The translations under genes and the position numbers were made by a program. The notes below the pieces were generated by a model that was given only the letters and a program-made list of their open reading frames with translations, had not been told where the DNA came from and made no database searches. From NCBI RefSeq assembly GCF_009796285.1, contig NZ_CP047020.1:8246001-8310000 (forward strand): a stretch of 64,000 nucleotides of DNA, written 5' to 3'. This DNA is from Streptomyces broussonetiae (lineage in GTDB: Bacteria; Actinomycetota; Actinomycetes; Streptomycetales; Streptomycetaceae). How positions within the stretch are numbered: the first letter of the stretch is position 1; the number at the start of each line of letters is the position of its first letter. This document shows positions 50,635 through 58,876 of this stretch, piece after piece.

Positions 50635-51969
50635 TCAGGCGGCCGGCGTGCGCACGGCGAGAATCGCCATGTCGTCGTGACCGTCGCTGGGGTGGTGATC
50701 GGCCAGAGCCCGGACGAACGCGGGCAGGGGCAGGCCGGCCTGGTCCACGGCGAGATGGGCGAGCGTGTTCAGCCGCTCGTCGATGGGGTGGTCGGGGTGC
50801 TCGACCAGCCCGTCCGTGAAGAAGACCACGGTGGCCTCCGGGGGCAGGTGGCGGGAGTGGTCCGGGCGGGGCTGGGCGGTGTCGACACCGAGCGGCAGCC
50901 CTGGCTCGCCGAGCAGGTACATCACGCGGCGTTCACGGGTGAGCAGCAGCGGTGGGACGTGCCCCGCGGTGCTCCAGTGCAGTCGCCAGCCCGGCTTCTC
51001 CGGTTCGATGCGGGCCAGAACGGTGGTCGTGACGGGATTGTCGGTGATGGCCTCCAGAGCCCGGTCCAGCTGCGTGAGGACCTCGCCGGGCGGATGGCTC
51101 TGATCGAACAGCAGGGCCCGCAGCATGTTCCGGGTGGAGGCCATGGCGGCTGCGGCCCGCAGATCATGGCCGACCACGTCACCGATCACGACCGCCACCA
51201 CGTGGTCGGGCAGCAGGATGGCGTCGTACCAGTCCCCGCCGAGCTGACTGGGCTCGGCGGCCGGCCGGTAGATGGCGGCGGCGGTGAAGGGACGCACGTC
51301 GGGCAGCGTGGGCAGCAACAACCGCTGGAACTGCTCGGCCCCGACCCGGATCCGTTCGAACAGGCGGACGTTCTCGATCGCGATGCCGGCGGCGCCGGCC
51401 AGGGCGAGGACGACGTTCTCGTCGTGCACGTCGAAGGGCTTTCCGTCCTGCCGCCCGGAGAGGTAGAGATCACCGTAGATCTCACCGCGCACACTGATGG
51501 CGACGCCGAGCAGGGTGCGCATGCGCGGATGGCCCGGTGGGAACCCGGCGGACGCCGGGTGCGCCGGGATGTCGTCGATCCGCAGGGGCTCGGGGTATCG
51601 GATCAGGTGGCCGAGGACACCCAGGCCGCGCGGCATGCCCGTCTCGGCCAAAGCCGTGCGTTCCTGTTCGGACAGACCGGCGGTGATGAACTGCTCCAGG
51701 TGCTCCCCGGACTCGTCGAGTACGCCCAGTGCCCCGTAGCGGGCGCCGACCAGGTCCATGGCGGTGGTCACGATACGGTGCAGCACCGCAGGCAGTTCCA
51801 CCTCACGGCTGATGGCCACCACGGCATCCAGCAGGCCCTGCAGCCGGTCCATGGAGGACAGCAGGGCCCGCAGCTGCTCGTCGATCCGGCTCAGCTCGGA
51901 ACGAAGGCGCACATGCAGGTCGGGGAGCTGCGCGCGGCCGGGGCGTCTGCCGTGCCTCTCTCCCGCCAT
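50635..51969 (-). CDS. GAF-PP2C (SpoIIE/RsbU-type) serine phosphatase
   Basis: A 444-residue phosphatase. An N-terminal GAF domain spans about residues 50-200 (LLDAVVAISREVELPAVLHRIVTTAMDLVGARYGALGV). The PP2C SpoIIE domain spans about 225-440, with EPSQLGGDWYDAILLPD, VVIGDVVGHDLRAAA, VFFTDGLVE and the final DDMAILAVR giving the metal aspartates. It likely dephosphorylates an anti-anti-sigma factor. I chose ATG 51969 because it overlaps the stop of a small upstream ORF with a strong ribosome site (TGATG). The frame stays open to ATG 52101, but with poorer codon use. Confidence 0.88.
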   Translation of the reverse strand: MAGERHGRRPGRAQLPDLHVRLRSELSRIDEQLRALLSSMDRLQGLLDAVVAISREVELPAVLHRIVTTAMDLVGARYGALGVLDESGEHLEQFITAGLSEQERTALAETGMPRGLGVLGHLIRYPEPLRIDDIPAHPASAGFPPGHPRMRTLLGVAISVRGEIYGDLYLSGRQDGKPFDVHDENVVLALAGAAGIAIENVRLFERIRVGAEQFQRLLLPTLPDVRPFTAAAIYRPAAEPSQLGGDWYDAILLPDHVVAVVIGDVVGHDLRAAAAMASTRNMLRALLFDQSHPPGEVLTQLDRALEAITDNPVTTTVLARIEPEKPGWRLHWSTAGHVPPLLLTRERRVMYLLGEPGLPLGVDTAQPRPDHSRHLPPEATVVFFTDGLVEHPDHPIDERLNTLAHLAVDQAGLPLPAFVRALADHHPSDGHDDMAILAVRTPAA

Positions 51970-52070
51970 CACGGGTGCCCAGCGGTCCGGTGTCCGTCTG
52001 CGGTCATCGTCGGGTCTGCCGACCGGACACGGTGAAGCGGCTCGCGCAGCGCCAGCCTCGAGCGATGCAT
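51969..52070 (-). CDS. Upstream 33-codon ORF coupled to the PP2C phosphatase
   Basis: A GGAAGGAGG ribosome site precedes ATG 52070. The frame encodes 33 residues (MHRSRLALREPLHRVRSADP, then 13 more ending AGHP) with four arginines in the first half. It ends in TGA sharing its A with the ATG of the phosphatase. It could be a leader peptide that couples or gates phosphatase translation. Codon use is acceptable but not decisive, and the frame overlaps the alternative N-terminus of the phosphatase. Confidence 0.5.
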   Translation of the reverse strand: MHRSRLALREPLHRVRSADPTMTADGHRTAGHP

Positions 52071-52224
52071 TGCGGCCTCCTTCCACGACCCCGATCACCA
52101 TCAGGGCGGACGGTCCTCACTGCGTCGTCTTAGATTGTGGCACCGATGTCCTTGCCGCCGCTGTGCCGGCGCTCGTTCGACGGGCGGCCTCCGCGGTGCC
52201 GAAGACTTGGGAAAGTGGCAGGTC

Positions 52225-52258
52225 AGGGGTGCTGCCGGAGGAATCCGGCAGCACCCCT
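52225..52258. terminator. Perfect 15-bp stem terminator
   Basis: AGGGGTGCTGCCGGA (52225-52239) pairs fully with 52244-52258 across a GGAA loop, downstream of the CUT1 transporter operon on the minus strand. It resembles the terminator after the first tRNA-Pro in shape and in its AGGGGT start. Confidence 0.85.
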
Positions 52259-52295
52259 TGCGCCAATACCCGCAGGTGCGGGTCCGCTGGGGCCG

Positions 52296-53183
52296 TCAGC
52301 CCTTGTTGGAGCCCAGGGTCAGGCCGCTGACGAACTGGCGCTGGAGGGCGAAGTAGACGATCAGGGTGGGGATCGCGGTCAGGAGGGAGCCTGCCGCCAC
52401 CAGGTTGGGGTCGGTGAAGTACTGGCCGGAGAGGTTGTTCAGGGCCGAGGTGATCGGCATGTTCTCGCCGGTCGAGATCAGGACGAGGGCCCAGAAGAAG
52501 TCGTTGTAGATCCAGATGGAGAGAAGGGTCGCCAGGGCCGCCATCGCGGGCTTGCACAGCGGCAGGGTGATCTGCCAGTACAGCCGCCACACCGAGGCGC
52601 CGTCGACCAGCGCGGCCTCGGTCAGCTCGTGCGGCAGCGAGCGCATGTAGTTGCTCAGCACGAACGCGCAGAAGCCCGACTGGAACGCCACGTGGATGAG
52701 GACCAGGCCGAGCGCGGAGTCGTACAGCTTGCCGCTGGCCGTGATGCCCGGCAGGTTCGTCAGCAGGTACAGCCGGTACAGCGGGGTGATGATGACCTGC
52801 TGCGGAAGGAGGTTGCCGGCCGTGAAGACCAGCAGGAGGGCGAGGTTGAGGCGGAAGTCGAAGCGGCTTACGTAGAACGCCACGCACGAGGACAGGAACA
52901 GCGTCAGCAGGACGGCCGGCACCGCGACGATCAGCGTGTTGCCGAAGTAGTGCAGCATGTCCGACTGCTTGAACGCGTTCGTGAAGTTCTCGAAGGTCAG
53001 CTTGTCAGGCCAGGAGACGTAGCCCTTGGTGCTGGTCTCGCTGTACGGCCGCAGGGCCGAGTAGACCGCCCACAGGAGTGGGGCCAGCCAGGCCAGCGCC
53101 GTACCGGCGAGGAAGACGTGCAGCAGGACGCGGGCCGGGCGGATCGGGGCGCGGCGCTTCAGCGGGAGAGTGGTGCTGCTCAT
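52296..53183 (-). CDS. Carbohydrate ABC transporter permease (CUT1, MalG-like)
   Basis: A 295-residue inner-membrane permease with six helices. The EAA loop is ELTEAALVDGASVWRLYWQITLPLCKPA near residue 190, which contacts the ATPase. It is the second permease of a CUT1 system for oligosaccharide uptake. Its ATG at 53183 overlaps the upstream permease stop by 4 bases. No ATPase gene is present; Streptomyces CUT1 systems commonly share the ATPase MsiK encoded elsewhere. Confidence 0.94.
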   Translation of the reverse strand: MSSTTLPLKRRAPIRPARVLLHVFLAGTALAWLAPLLWAVYSALRPYSETSTKGYVSWPDKLTFENFTNAFKQSDMLHYFGNTLIVAVPAVLLTLFLSSCVAFYVSRFDFRLNLALLLVFTAGNLLPQQVIITPLYRLYLLTNLPGITASGKLYDSALGLVLIHVAFQSGFCAFVLSNYMRSLPHELTEAALVDGASVWRLYWQITLPLCKPAMAALATLLSIWIYNDFFWALVLISTGENMPITSALNNLSGQYFTDPNLVAAGSLLTAIPTLIVYFALQRQFVSGLTLGSNKG

Positions 53184-54172
53184 GCGCGGCGCTCCTTGCG
53201 GAAAGTGGCGATCAGGTACGGGATGATCACCGCCAGGGAGATCACCAGCAGGACCACGGCGATCGCGGAGCCGTAACCGATGCGGCTGGATTCGCCGATG
53301 ATGTTGTTGGTGACCAGGATCGACAGCAACTCCGTGCCCTGGGCGCCCTTGTTGAAGACGAAGACCAGGTCGAAGGCGCGCAGCGCCTCGATGATGGTGA
53401 CGACGAGGACCACCGTGTTGGTGGGGCGCAGCGTGGGGAAGATGACGTGCTTGAACGTCTGCCACTCGCCCGCGCCGTCCAGCGCGGCGGCCTCGCGCAG
53501 CGACGGGTCGACGCTCTTCAGGCCGGCCAGGTAAAGGATCATCATGTAGCCGGTGTGCCGCCAGGACGCCGCGATGAGGACCGCCCACAGATTGAGGTGC
53601 GGGTCGCCGATCCAGTCGATGTAGTGGCCGGGCTTGTTGGCCCCGATGATGCTGTTGATCAGGCCGGTGTCCGGGTTGTAGACCAGCTGCCAGACGAAGC
53701 CGATGCAGGCCATCGAGATGACGACGGGCAGGAAGAACGCGGTCTGGTAGACCCGACTGAACCGGATCTTCTTGTCCAGCTGCACCGCCAGGAACAGGCC
53801 GAACGGCGTCGGGATCAGGATCAGTACGACGAACCAGATGACGTTGTGCTCGACGGCCGGCCAGAACTGCGGGTTGTCGTTGAAGAGTTGCTTGAAGTTG
53901 TCCAGGCCCACCCACTTGATCGAGTCGAACCCGATGCCGTCCCAGGTGGTGAAGGCGAGGAAGATCGAGGCGATGGCGGTGACCCAGACGAGGGCCACGT
54001 GCAGGATCGTCGGGACGCCCGCCATCAGGGCGAGCGTGATCCGGTCACGGCGGGTCAGCAGGCGCCGGTGGCCCTGCGTGGCGCGCTTCTTCTCGGGCGT
54101 GGGCCCCGGCGGCGCCGCTGCGGCTGCCCCCGGGGTCTTCGTCGTCGTGTCGGTCGTCATCGGGTCGCTCAC
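53180..54172 (-). CDS. Carbohydrate ABC transporter permease (CUT1, MalF-like)
   Basis: A 330-residue permease: a cytoplasmic Pro/Ala-rich leader of about 40 residues, then six helices beginning ITLALMAGVPTILHVALVWV, with the EAA loop SLREAAALDGAGEWQTFKHVIFPTLRPT near residue 218. The GTG start overlaps the stop of the binding protein gene (GTGA), and the end overlaps the next permease, so the three genes are one coupled operon. Confidence 0.94.
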   Translation of the reverse strand: MSDPMTTDTTTKTPGAAAAAPPGPTPEKKRATQGHRRLLTRRDRITLALMAGVPTILHVALVWVTAIASIFLAFTTWDGIGFDSIKWVGLDNFKQLFNDNPQFWPAVEHNVIWFVVLILIPTPFGLFLAVQLDKKIRFSRVYQTAFFLPVVISMACIGFVWQLVYNPDTGLINSIIGANKPGHYIDWIGDPHLNLWAVLIAASWRHTGYMMILYLAGLKSVDPSLREAAALDGAGEWQTFKHVIFPTLRPTNTVVLVVTIIEALRAFDLVFVFNKGAQGTELLSILVTNNIIGESSRIGYGSAIAVVLLVISLAVIIPYLIATFRKERRA

Positions 54173-55482
54173 TCGGACGCGAAGATCGTCTTCTTCTGGC
54201 GCTCGATGGACGACAGCAGGCTGTCCACGCCCTTGGGGTTCTGCAGGAACTTCTGCAGCCCTGGCTGCATCACCGTGGAGGTGAAGTCGGGCCGGGAGTC
54301 GCGGTCCATGAACTGGGTGAGGGTCTTCGCGCCGCCGATCATCTCGAACGCCTTCTTCTGCAGCGGCGAGTACGCGGAGGTGTCGGCCTTGCTGGAGGCG
54401 GCGACCACGCTGGAGTCGGTCTTGAGGTACAGCTCCTCCGCCGCGGGGGTGCCCAGGTACTCCAGCAGTTTGAGGACACCGGCGTGGTTCTTGGGGGACT
54501 TGCTGACCATGAAGCCGTCGGTCGGTGCCTCGACCGTCTCCTGGCCGTAGGCGGAGTTGATCTCCGGGAAGGGGAAGAAGTCGAGGTCGTCCAGGTCGGC
54601 CTTGTTGGTGAACTGCTGGGCCACGAACGAGCCGAGGAGGTACATGCCGGCTTTCTTCGCCACCAGCGACTGTGCGGCGTCCTCCCAGGTACGGCCCATG
54701 AAACCGTCCTGGTGGTAGGGCAGGATCTCGGCCCAGTGGTCGAAGACGGCCTTCACCCTGGCGTCGGTCCAGGAGGCCTTGCCCGCCATCAACTGGACGT
54801 GGAAGTCATAGCCGTTGAGCCGGAAGTTGATCTGGTCGAAGGTGCCCATCGCGGGCCAAGCGTCCTTGTCGCCGAAGGCGATCGGGACCAGACCGTCCTT
54901 CTTCATCTGCTTGCACAGGGCGACGAAGTCGTCCCAGGTGGCCGGGATCTTGTAGCCGTGCTGCTGGAAGACGCTCTTGCGGTAGAAGATCGCCCAGGGG
55001 TACGTCGTCAGGGGCACGAAATAGTACTTGCCGTCCTCGCCCTTGCTGAGCTTCTTCATCGCGTCCGGGAAGTTGTCCCCGATCTTCTGCCACACGTCGT
55101 CGACGGGCGTGGCCAGCTTCTTCGCCGCGAAGAACTGCATGCGGTAACCGGCGAACCAGTTGAACACATCGTCAGGCGTGCCCTGCAGGTACGAGTTGAT
55201 CTGTTCCTGGAAGGTGTTGTGGTCCTTGGTGTTCACCTTGACCGTGAGGCCGGACTGCTTCTTGAAGCCCGCGTAGACGCTCTCGAAGGCCTTCTTGGGT
55301 ACCGCGTCCGAGGCGTTGGAGCCGAGGGTGACGGTCTTGGGGTCGGAGGAGGAGCCGCTGCTTCCGCAGGCGGACAGCAGGGGTATGCCGGCACCGGCGA
55401 GCAGGGCGGCACCGCCCGCTCCGCGCAGCACCGAGCGACGGCTGGGACCCGGGACAAGGACACCGGAGGGGGAGAGGCGCAT
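54169..55482 (-). CDS. Extracellular sugar-binding lipoprotein of the CUT1 transporter
   Basis: A 437-residue solute-binding protein. The N-terminus SRRSVLRGAGGAALL near residue 15 is a twin-arginine signal and ends in a lipobox LLSAC, so it is a Tat-exported lipoprotein. The mature part follows the SBP_bac_1 family pattern, for example FNWFAGYRMQFFAAK and GVLKLLEYLGTPAAEELYL. The ATG at 55482 has a CAGGAGCC ribosome site. The sugar is not readable from sequence. CGAAA repeats lie at its promoter. Confidence 0.93.
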   Translation of the reverse strand: MRLSPSGVLVPGPSRRSVLRGAGGAALLAGAGIPLLSACGSSGSSSDPKTVTLGSNASDAVPKKAFESVYAGFKKQSGLTVKVNTKDHNTFQEQINSYLQGTPDDVFNWFAGYRMQFFAAKKLATPVDDVWQKIGDNFPDAMKKLSKGEDGKYYFVPLTTYPWAIFYRKSVFQQHGYKIPATWDDFVALCKQMKKDGLVPIAFGDKDAWPAMGTFDQINFRLNGYDFHVQLMAGKASWTDARVKAVFDHWAEILPYHQDGFMGRTWEDAAQSLVAKKAGMYLLGSFVAQQFTNKADLDDLDFFPFPEINSAYGQETVEAPTDGFMVSKSPKNHAGVLKLLEYLGTPAAEELYLKTDSSVVAASSKADTSAYSPLQKKAFEMIGGAKTLTQFMDRDSRPDFTSTVMQPGLQKFLQNPKGVDSLLSSIERQKKTIFASE

Positions 55483-55795
55483 GGCGGCTCCTGAGGAATA
55501 CAGGGCTCGGTCAAGGGGTGAGTTGATCACCGAAAGGTTGTCGAAACCGCTCAGAAACCAACTCGACCGAACATCGTGGGCGTCATAACACCCCCATGTC
55601 CGCTCATGCGTCAATAGGTCGGCTCGCACTCGGGTGTCTCTTGCCCGAAACGTAATCGTCATCGTTACCTGCGGTGTTGGGGCACGACAGGCAAATCGTC
55701 CCCAGGGGCGGCCGGGGCCGCGGGGGGCTGTGTGAACGCGAGTGATTCCGTTTCGGTCCCTGACCAGCACAGGGCAGTGGCCGGGGTCTGATCGG
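55483..55795. promoter_or_regulatory. Intergenic control region of the CUT1 operon with phased CGAAA repeats
   Basis: About 310 bases with no gene. On the plus strand, CGAAAG (55531) and CGAAAC (55542) are 11 bases apart, one helical turn, and a third CGAAAC is at 55647. A partly symmetric GTAA-N9-TTAC sequence lies at 55652-55668. Repeats like these are probable operators for the sugar-responsive repressor of the transporter; none is encoded next to it except the GntR gene. Confidence 0.4.
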
Positions 55796-55826
55796 CAGCT
55801 GCTGATCAGGGTCTGATCAGCAGCTG
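55796..55826. terminator. Perfect 14-bp hairpin CAGCTGCTGATCAG-GGT-CTGATCAGCAGCTG
   Basis: A fully paired 14-bp stem with a 3-base loop covers the last codons and stop (55806-55808) of the gntR gene. It lacks a T-run in either direction. A terminator for gntR is the simplest view; a dimeric operator is possible because it is palindromic. Confidence 0.55.
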
Positions 55827-56597
55827 GAAGTCGAAGGCGTACCGGGAGGCCCGGTAGACATGGCTGCCGTACTCCACCGGCCGGCCCGTGTCGTCGTAGG
55901 CGGTGCGCCGCATGGTGAGCAGGGCCGCGCCCTCTTTCTCGTCCAGCAGGGCGGCCTCCTCGGCGGTGGCGGCGCGGGCGCCGACGGACTGGCGGGCGCT
56001 GTGCAGGACGATCCCGGCGGACCGCATCATCCGGTACAGACCCGTCGACTCCAGCCGCTGGGTGGGGAGTTCGAGCAGCGCGGGCGGCACGTAGGTGCGC
56101 AGCAACGCCACCGGACGGCCGTGGGTGCAGCGCAGCCGTTCCAGCACGGTGACCTCGGTACCCTCCGCGAGGCCGAGGGCCGCCGCCGCGTCGGCGGGAG
56201 CCGCAAGCGGTTCGTTGCGCAGCACCCGGGTGGTCGGGCCCTGCCCGGCCGACTCCAGGTCGTCGTAGAGGCTGCTGAGTTCGAGCGGCCGCTTGACCTG
56301 GCTGTGCACGACCTGTGTGCCCACCCCGCGGCGGCGCACCAGCAGCCCCTTGTCGACCAGTGACTGGACCGCCTGCCGGACGGTGGGGCGGGACAGGCCG
56401 AGGCGTGCGGACAGGTCGACCTCGTTGCCCAGCAGGTTGCCCGGGGTCAGCGCCCCGTGCTCGATGGCCGCCTCCAACTGCTGGGCGAGCTGGTAGTACA
56501 GCGGCACCGGGCTCGTACGGTCCAGCGCGAACATGACGGAGTCGAGTGCGCGATCGCCCGGTGCCGTTCGTGGCGGGGTGCGGTGTACTGGGCTCAT
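55806..56597 (-). CDS. GntR-family regulator, HutC/UTRA subfamily
   Basis: A 263-residue regulator. The winged helix-turn-helix covers about residues 30-95 (PVPLYYQLAQQLEAAIEHGAL, then LSARLGLSRPTVRQAVQSLVDKGLLVRRRGVGTQV). The UTRA effector domain covers about 115-255 (ALLRTYVPPALL, with a LLTMRRTAYDDTGRPVEYGSHVYRA end). It is divergent from the cyclitol-type operon and is the probable repressor of it. Its binding site may be the TGTA-CT-TACA at 56641. Confidence 0.92.
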   Translation of the reverse strand: MSPVHRTPPRTAPGDRALDSVMFALDRTSPVPLYYQLAQQLEAAIEHGALTPGNLLGNEVDLSARLGLSRPTVRQAVQSLVDKGLLVRRRGVGTQVVHSQVKRPLELSSLYDDLESAGQGPTTRVLRNEPLAAPADAAAALGLAEGTEVTVLERLRCTHGRPVALLRTYVPPALLELPTQRLESTGLYRMMRSAGIVLHSARQSVGARAATAEEAALLDEKEGAALLTMRRTAYDDTGRPVEYGSHVYRASRYAFDFQLLIRP

Positions 56598-56640
56598 GCC
56601 GTTCAGGTGTAGGGCCGGAAGGGCACAGGTGTCAATGGTT

Positions 56641-56650
56641 TGTACTTACA
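56641..56650. promoter_or_regulatory. TGTA-CT-TACA, GntR-type operator candidate
   Basis: A 10-bp palindrome in the divergent region, 44 bases upstream of the gntR start. GntR proteins bind GT-N-AC-type dyads of this form. A single site is visible with confidence. Confidence 0.4.
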
Positions 56651-56687
56651 TTCGGACCTGCTCGTGAAATGATGTCTTAACAAAGTA

Positions 56688-56716
56688 TTGACAGCGGGCT
56701 CACCAGGGACTTGGAT
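56688..56716 (+). promoter_or_regulatory. Promoter TTGACA-17-TTGGAT for the cyclitol-type ABC operon
   Basis: A consensus -35 TTGACA at 56688-56693 and TTGGAT at 56711-56716 are separated by exactly 17 bases. The predicted start gives a leader of about 50 bases before ATG 56775. Confidence 0.6.
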
Positions 56717-56774
56717 CCCGTCCCAACGCATCAGCGTCCCTTCCCCGTCGCACGCACAGTGAGGTGCTGGAAAG

Positions 56775-57794
56775 ATGGACCGCTCTTCTCCCTCCCGCTT
56801 TCGCCGATCGGCCCCCTTCGTGGCGGTGGCCGCGGCGGCAGCCCTCGCTCTCGCCGGGTGCGCCAGCGCCCACGGCGGGAAGAAGGCCGAGGAGGCGGCA
56901 CAGAACGCCTCGGCGGGCAAGGCCAACACACCGCGCATGACCGTCGCGCTGGTCACGCACCAGGCGCCCGGTGACACCTTCTGGGACACCGTCCGCAAGG
57001 GAGCCGAGGCCGCCGCGGCCAAGGACAACGTCAAGCTCGTCTACTCGTCCGACCCGAACGCGGGCAACCAGGCGAACCTGGTGCAGAACGCGATCGACCA
57101 GAAGGTGGACGGCATCGCGGTCACCCTGGCCAAGCCGGACGCCATGAAGGGCGTCATCGGCAAGGCCGAGCAGGCGGGCATCCCGGTGGTGGGCCTGAAC
57201 TCGGGACTGAGTGACTGGCGCAAGCTCGGACTGCTGGAGTTCTTCGGGCAGGACGAGAGCGTGGCGGGCGAGGCGTTCGGCAACAAGCTGAACACGACCG
57301 GCGCCAAGAAGATCGTCTGTGTCATCCAGGAACAGGGGAACGTCGGCCTCACCCAGCGCTGCGACGGCGTGCAGAAGACGTTCAGGGGCACCACTGAGAC
57401 CCTGTACGTGAACGGCACCGACATGCCGTCCGTGCGCTCGACGATCACGGCGAAGCTCAAGCAGGACAACTCCATCGACACGGTCGTCACCCTCGGCGCC
57501 CCCTTCGCGCTGACCGCCGTGCAGTCGGTGGGCGACGCGGGCAGCAAGGCCAAGGTGGCGACCTTCGACCTGAACAAGGACATGGTCAAGGCCGTCCAGA
57601 ACGGCAGCATCGAGTTCGCCGTCGACCAGCAGCCCTACCTCCAGGGCTACCTCGCCGTCGACGGGCTGTGGCTCTACAAGAACAACGGCAACTACAGCGG
57701 CGGCGGCGTGGAGCCGGTGCTCACCGGACCGGCTTTCGTCGACAGGTCCAACGTCGACAAGGTCGCCGAGTTCGCCGCGAAGGGGACCCGGTGA
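56775..57794 (+). CDS. Sugar/cyclitol ABC transporter substrate-binding lipoprotein (CUT2 type)
   Basis: A 339-residue Peripla_BP_4 protein. A basic N-terminus, the helix FVAVAAAAALALAGC and Cys at about residue 28 form a lipoprotein signal. The mature part has MTVALVTHQAPGDTFWDTVRKGAEAAA and IDQKVDGIAVTLAKPD, the ribose-binding-protein pattern. The family brings ribose, xylose or myo-inositol to a CUT2 permease. The following genes and the isomerase and dehydrogenases favour a cyclitol. The stop overlaps the ATG of the permease (TGATG). Confidence 0.92.
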   Translation: MDRSSPSRFRRSAPFVAVAAAAALALAGCASAHGGKKAEEAAQNASAGKANTPRMTVALVTHQAPGDTFWDTVRKGAEAAAAKDNVKLVYSSDPNAGNQANLVQNAIDQKVDGIAVTLAKPDAMKGVIGKAEQAGIPVVGLNSGLSDWRKLGLLEFFGQDESVAGEAFGNKLNTTGAKKIVCVIQEQGNVGLTQRCDGVQKTFRGTTETLYVNGTDMPSVRSTITAKLKQDNSIDTVVTLGAPFALTAVQSVGDAGSKAKVATFDLNKDMVKAVQNGSIEFAVDQQPYLQGYLAVDGLWLYKNNGNYSGGGVEPVLTGPAFVDRSNVDKVAEFAAKGTR

Positions 57795-58873
57795 TGAGCA
57801 TGGCCCAGCGCGCCGAACCGGCCGTGGGGACCACCCCGCCGGCGTCCGGTCCCAAGGACAGCGACGGTCGCACCGCCCGGCGCCCGCTGGCGCTGCGGCT
57901 GCTCGCCCGGCCGGAGGTGGGCGTCTTCCTCGGCGCCGCCGCCGTCCTGGTCTTCTTCCTGATCGTCGCGCCCTCGGTCCGTCAGGGCAGTTCGATGGCG
58001 ACGGTCCTCTACCAGTCCTCGACCATCGGCATCATGGCCCTCCCGGTGGCCCTGCTGATGATCGGCGGCGAGTTCGACCTGTCCTCCGGCGTCGCCGTGA
58101 TCTCCTCCGCCCTCACCGCGAGCATGCTCAGCTACCAGCTGACCCTGAACGTGTGGACGGGCGTGATCGTCGCCCTGCTCGTCTCCCTCGCGATCGGCTT
58201 CTTCAACGGCTGGATGGTGGTCAAGACCGGCCTGCCGAGCTTCCTGATCACACTGGGCACGTTCCTGATCCTTCAGGGTGTGAACCTGGCCGTGACCAAG
58301 CTGATCACCGGCAACGTCGCCACCGACGACATCAGCGACATGGACGGCTTCGGCCAGGCCAGGAAGATCTTCGCCTCGTCGTTCGACGTCGGCGGGGTCC
58401 AGGTGAAGATCACGGTGGTGTGGTGGCTGGCCTTCGCCGCGCTGGCCACCTGGGTGCTGCTGCGGACGAAGTACGGCAACTGGATCTTCGCGGTCGGCGG
58501 CAACAAGGACAGTGCGCGGGCCGTCGGCGTCCCGGTGACGTTCACGAAGATCTCGCTGTTCATGCTGGTCGGCTTCGGTGCCTGGTTCGTGGGCATGCAC
58601 AACCTGTTCTCCTTCAACACCGTGCAGTCCGGTGAGGGCATCGGCAACGAGCTGATCTACATCGCCGCGGCCGTGATCGGCGGCTGTCTGCTCACCGGTG
58701 GCGCCGGCTCCGCGATCGGCCCCGTCTTCGGCGCGTTCATGTTCGGCATGGTCAACCAGGGCATCGTCTACGCGGGCTGGAACCCCGACTGGTTCAAGGC
58801 CTTCCTCGGCGTGATGCTGCTCGGCGCCGTTCTGATCAATCTGTGGGTCCAGCGCACGGCGACGCGGAGGTAA
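57794..58873 (+). CDS. CUT2-type ABC transporter permease
   Basis: A 359-residue permease of the RbsC/BPD_transp_2 family with eight to ten helices. TIGIMALPVALLMIGGEFDLSSG near residue 77, KTGLPSFLITLGTFLILQGVN near 144 and GGCLLTGGAGSAIGPVFGAF near 295 are typical. ATG 57794 shares a base with the binding protein stop. It forms the membrane channel for the substrate delivered by the lipoprotein. Confidence 0.92.
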   Translation: MSMAQRAEPAVGTTPPASGPKDSDGRTARRPLALRLLARPEVGVFLGAAAVLVFFLIVAPSVRQGSSMATVLYQSSTIGIMALPVALLMIGGEFDLSSGVAVISSALTASMLSYQLTLNVWTGVIVALLVSLAIGFFNGWMVVKTGLPSFLITLGTFLILQGVNLAVTKLITGNVATDDISDMDGFGQARKIFASSFDVGGVQVKITVVWWLAFAALATWVLLRTKYGNWIFAVGGNKDSARAVGVPVTFTKISLFMLVGFGAWFVGMHNLFSFNTVQSGEGIGNELIYIAAAVIGGCLLTGGAGSAIGPVFGAFMFGMVNQGIVYAGWNPDWFKAFLGVMLLGAVLINLWVQRTATRR

Positions 58874-58876
58874 CCG

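Noticed and set aside
52139..52200. tRNA-like or tRNA remnant suggested by GGCACCG...CGGTGCC arms and a T-arm-like CGCTC-GTTCGAC-GGGCG
   Set aside because: The arms are only 62 bases apart overall, no D-arm or anticodon arm can be drawn, and the T-arm is not adjacent to the 3' acceptor arm.
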